This document shows positions 60,953 to 64,000 of a stretch of DNA of 64,000 nucleotides, piece after piece. This stretch comes from Halisarca cf. caerulea. Lineage: Eukaryota; Porifera; Demospongiae; Chondrillida; Halisarcidae. Location: positions 4,073,639 through 4,137,638 of the forward strand of contig CAUJGJ010000242.1 of the NCBI GenBank assembly GCA_963170055.1. Direction: 5' to 3'. The stretch's first letter is position 1, and the number at the start of each line of letters is the position of its first letter. The position numbers were made by a program, and so were the translations under genes. Below the pieces are notes generated by a model. It did no database searches and had not been told where the DNA came from. It saw only the letters and a program-made list of their open reading frames with translations.

Positions 60953-61231
60953 AACACAAAACAGTATTAGAGAACCAACCAAATAGTGTTATAATATGTA
61001 AAATTAAATGCTAGCTATGTAATTGTCAACATGCAGTAGAGCTATAAATAGCAGTCATTCTCGTACCTCTCTTTGCCACACGACTAACTCGTGTGCCCAG
61101 GGCATCCGACGAGGACGGGGAGGTACATCATGCCCCAAAAGCCAGGCTGTGACAAGTCTACCATCAGACCAGTTGCATCTGTGGAATCATCAGAAGGGGA
61201 TCTGGACTAGACATCACTGGGAGGTGCCACT

Positions 61232-61520
61232 TTGAACAGATCAATTGATGGACAGGGTGGACTGGCTACTCGAGCGGGCAAGACTTCAGGGTTGTGGAAC
61301 CATTACATCCTACACAACGAGTACCACGGGCGCCAATCAGCTGCTGGACACCTGAACACTGACACTACTCAGACTAGTCCAAGCACCACAATGCACCAGA
61401 TTCAGGTCGTCTTGGTAGGACAGGTCCAGCAACATGGAGGAGATGGACAACATCAATCAGTCCAGTGGCTAATTGGAAAGGCTACTCGAGCAGGCAGGAT
61501 TTCAGGGTAGTGGAACCATT
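61232..61520 (+). pseudogene. decayed coding repeat (LLERxxxQGxGTITSYT), right arm
   Basis: Mirror of 49330-49640 with the same two peptide copies in separate frames and stops between them. Confidence 0.4.
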
Positions 61521-62561
61521 ACGTCCTACACATCGAGTACCACGGATGCCTATCCACTGGTGTTGAGCTCCTGAAACTGCACAGTTACCCCACAAAGCGA
61601 GCACCACCATGCTGCCGCCACAGGTTCTATAAAAATGACAAAATTGAAATTCAAGTTTCAGGTTACTACTAAGTTTTGGCATTTCAAACGGCTACACCAC
61701 CAGCTAAGGCACACACAAGACTTAATGGATGAATCCAATGAAGAAATGAATGATTCCTAAAGATACTGAAATAAACAAACAAAGGGACACGACCCAAGAA
61801 AGTGCACAGCAATTACAGCAATCTTATGTCTTCAGTAGACAATTATTATAAATTGTATTGTACTACGTACATATAATATGTAATTGACAAAATTACGAAG
61901 ACCAGGCATTCTCATTCTTATAGATATAACGTACACATAAACGGATCAGCAACTGAATACTTACCAACAAAAATTGCTGAAACAGCTGCAACACCAGTTC
62001 CTCTCCCAGAACACAATTAGACAGGTCGCACATCGTCCACAAGACTACCCTGGAATCTTCAGGCAGACACTTGTGACAGGCGCTGGTTAGAACTACAGGT
62101 ACTTTCAGACACCGCCTCGCAAATGTCTGCTAGGAGCAAGGACGTACCCGATCGCAAGCTCCGACCGTACACCGACCCGTACAATTAACGACTGTGGCAC
62201 ACAAAGTGTAGCCGTGCGATGACACGTCACCGCTGGGTACTTTCAGACACCCACCAAAATGTCTGCTAGGAGCAAGGACGCACCCAATCACAAGCTCCGA
62301 CCGTACATCGACCCGTACAACGACTGTGGCACACAAAGTGTAGCCGTGCGATGACACGTCACCGCTGGGACTTTCAGACACCCACCAAAATGTCTGCTAG
62401 GAGCAAGGACGCACCCAATCACAAGCTCCGACCGCACACCGACTGACACCGTACATCGACTGACACCGTACACCGGCACACATACGATACGTGTAACCGG
62501 GCGATGATCTGCAAGTCTCACGGGCCTTACATCACACCGCTGGGTACTAGACAGCAAAGAG

Positions 62562-62984
62562 ATGGAGAAGAGAACGGTAACTTACAGGCCCTTCCCACTT
62601 CCAATGAAGCGGACCTGCCTCCAAAGGACCATGTGGCAAGCAACACTGCAAGGGCGAACTCAAACTCACAACTCCCGCGTCTTTAAGGAGCAAGGACCGT
62701 ACCCAATCTGCAAGCTCCGACCGTACACCGACAAAAGGTTGGTGAGTAGCGCCATGCGGCTGACCCTTAACGCCCCACACCGAAGACTTACTCCAGGACC
62801 CCTTAAGGGAGACTACTACGGGCTTCCTAGATCCCGCCAGCATGGGCGCAAGGTAGTAGCCTGGTCGGTTTGGTCACCCGGATTCGGAGTTACCCCTTTT
62901 CTGAATTCAGCGCTATTGGAGCCTGCAACCAACACAACAACTACTCACAAAGGAAAATGGCGAGGACAGCAGCTTTTATACTAA
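62562..62984 (+). other. 140-codon open frame conserved in both arms
   Basis: The plus frame (MEKRTVTYRPFPLP ...) has the same length and one residue difference from the mirror at 47642-48064. An antisense 98-codon frame in the same DNA (62547-62843) is also intact in both arms, so openness alone does not show which strand codes, if either. It ends in the inward-facing TATA box. Confidence 0.3.
62973..62980 (-). promoter_or_regulatory. TATA box in right arm, pointing inward
   Basis: CTTTTATA on the plus strand, the mirror of 47646-47653. Confidence 0.4.
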
Positions 62985-64000
62985 AGTTCTACTTCCGTTT
63001 AATGTTGAGCATTCTGATTGGCTGTTGTCTTGTTTTGGCGCGCTTTGTGTGCCAATCTAATTAATTGGTGAAATGGAGGGGCTACCCCTTAGCGTACAGG
63101 AAGACATGTCTACGCCCTGTCGATGCAGTACTGGCGAAAGATTATACCATCTTGATGCTCAGACTCCTTGCAGGGTGTGTCACAGTCAGGCAAGAATGGC
63201 TAAGAAACTAAAACACAGTTAACAAAATTTACAGCATAGATACTCTTATGGCATAAAGTGGGCAATGTGATGCCTCTAGGATCTACTATTTAAGCAACAA
63301 TGTATTTTGTTTTGTGTTCTCCACAGCCTAGAAGAACGATAGTTGGCAAGCATATGATTGGATTACCTTCAAATTGTCAAGTTAGCTCTTGAGACTTTTT
63401 GGCAGTGATCTCTACTGTTTGACTTTTCACAAACTTTCACTTATTCTTGCCTCTATAGCACACAGGGCACATTGGATCAAGTGACTTTGGATCAGCAGAC
63501 GTGAGACAATGCAGTAGTTTACTGCTGGGCATACACATGCAGCTTTAGACTAGTGTGTCTAACCCCATTGAGTGTGTGTTCTCTCCATGTGTGTGTTCTC
63601 TATACATTGAGTGTGTGTTCTCTCCATGTGTGTGTTCTCTCTACATTGAGTGGTGTTCTCTCTACATTGAGTGGCGTTCTCTGTACATTGAGGGATGTGT
63701 TCTCTCCACATTGAGTGTGTATTCACTCCACATTGAGTGGCCGTGTTCTCTCTACATTGAGTGGTGTGTTCTTTCCACATTGAGTGGTATGTTCTCTCCA
63801 CATTGAGTGGTGTGTCCTCTCTACATTGAGTGATGTTTTCTCTCCACATTGAGTGGTATGTTCTCTCTACATTGAGTGTGTGTCCTCTCTATATTGAGTG
63901 ATGTTTTCTCTCTGCATTGAGTGGTATGTTCTCTACATTGAGTGGTGTGTTTTCTCCACATTGAGTGGTGTGTTCTCTGTACACTGAGTGGTGTGTTCTC

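Larger units (their letters stand above)
59541..64000. repeat. right arm of giant palindrome (continues past window)
   Basis: Inverted copy of 46862-51291. From about 63565 it enters GTGTGTTCTCTCTACATTGA repeats, the reverse complement of the 22-bp minisatellite, so the palindrome probably continues beyond the window into an inverted array. Confidence 0.85.

Overview
This window is nuclear DNA from an invertebrate animal. It has spliced genes with short GT-AG introns, Ig/FnIII receptor domains, single-copy metazoan genes (GSKIP, WDR25, RABL2, TSG101) and a great deal of tandem-repeat DNA. A sponge or another early-branching animal is my best guess, but that is inference. Two runs of exactly 200 N (19653-19852 and 51853-52052) are assembly gap placeholders.

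Region 1 (1-10.1 kb): the end of an unidentified two-exon gene (minus), a GSKIP-like gene (plus), and a single-pass receptor gene (plus) with one Ig domain, three FnIII domains, a membrane segment and a cytoplasmic tail of about 367 residues. The tail carries YEDL-x11-YAKL-x6-YDSL, which fits the ITAM spacing rule twice, plus other YxxL/I motifs and a proline-rich end.

Region 2 (10.7-22.3 kb, minus): one 16-exon gene converging tail-to-tail on the receptor. All 15 intron phases agree. It predicts about 762 residues: an IQGAP-type CH domain, a helical linker resembling IQGAP repeats, SH2, coiled coil, SH2 and SAM. I know of no family with this order. A receptor with phosphotyrosine-type motifs beside a double-SH2 adaptor is the most interesting functional hypothesis here.

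Region 3 (22.9-36.5 kb): intronless WDR25-like gene (minus), RABL2 (minus), an unidentified 529-residue gene (plus) sharing a 100-bp promoter with RABL2, and TSG101 (minus), whose 3.4-kb last intron may hold another small locus.

Region 4 (37.5-64 kb): no ordinary host gene. An 8-kb minisatellite of roughly 22-bp units leads into a giant imperfect palindrome with its axis near 55.3-55.4 kb. The arms (about 46.9-51.3 kb and 59.5-64 kb) each carry a CCCH zinc-finger coding unit, other decayed exons and an inward TATA box. The centre holds a ~105-bp satellite with a dyad core that switches orientation, then a 63-bp satellite. Mobile-element traces elsewhere include two 780-bp elements with CAGGGTT termini and 5-bp target duplications, four TAGTCTC foldbacks, a tRNA-type SINE and pogo-like terminal repeats.
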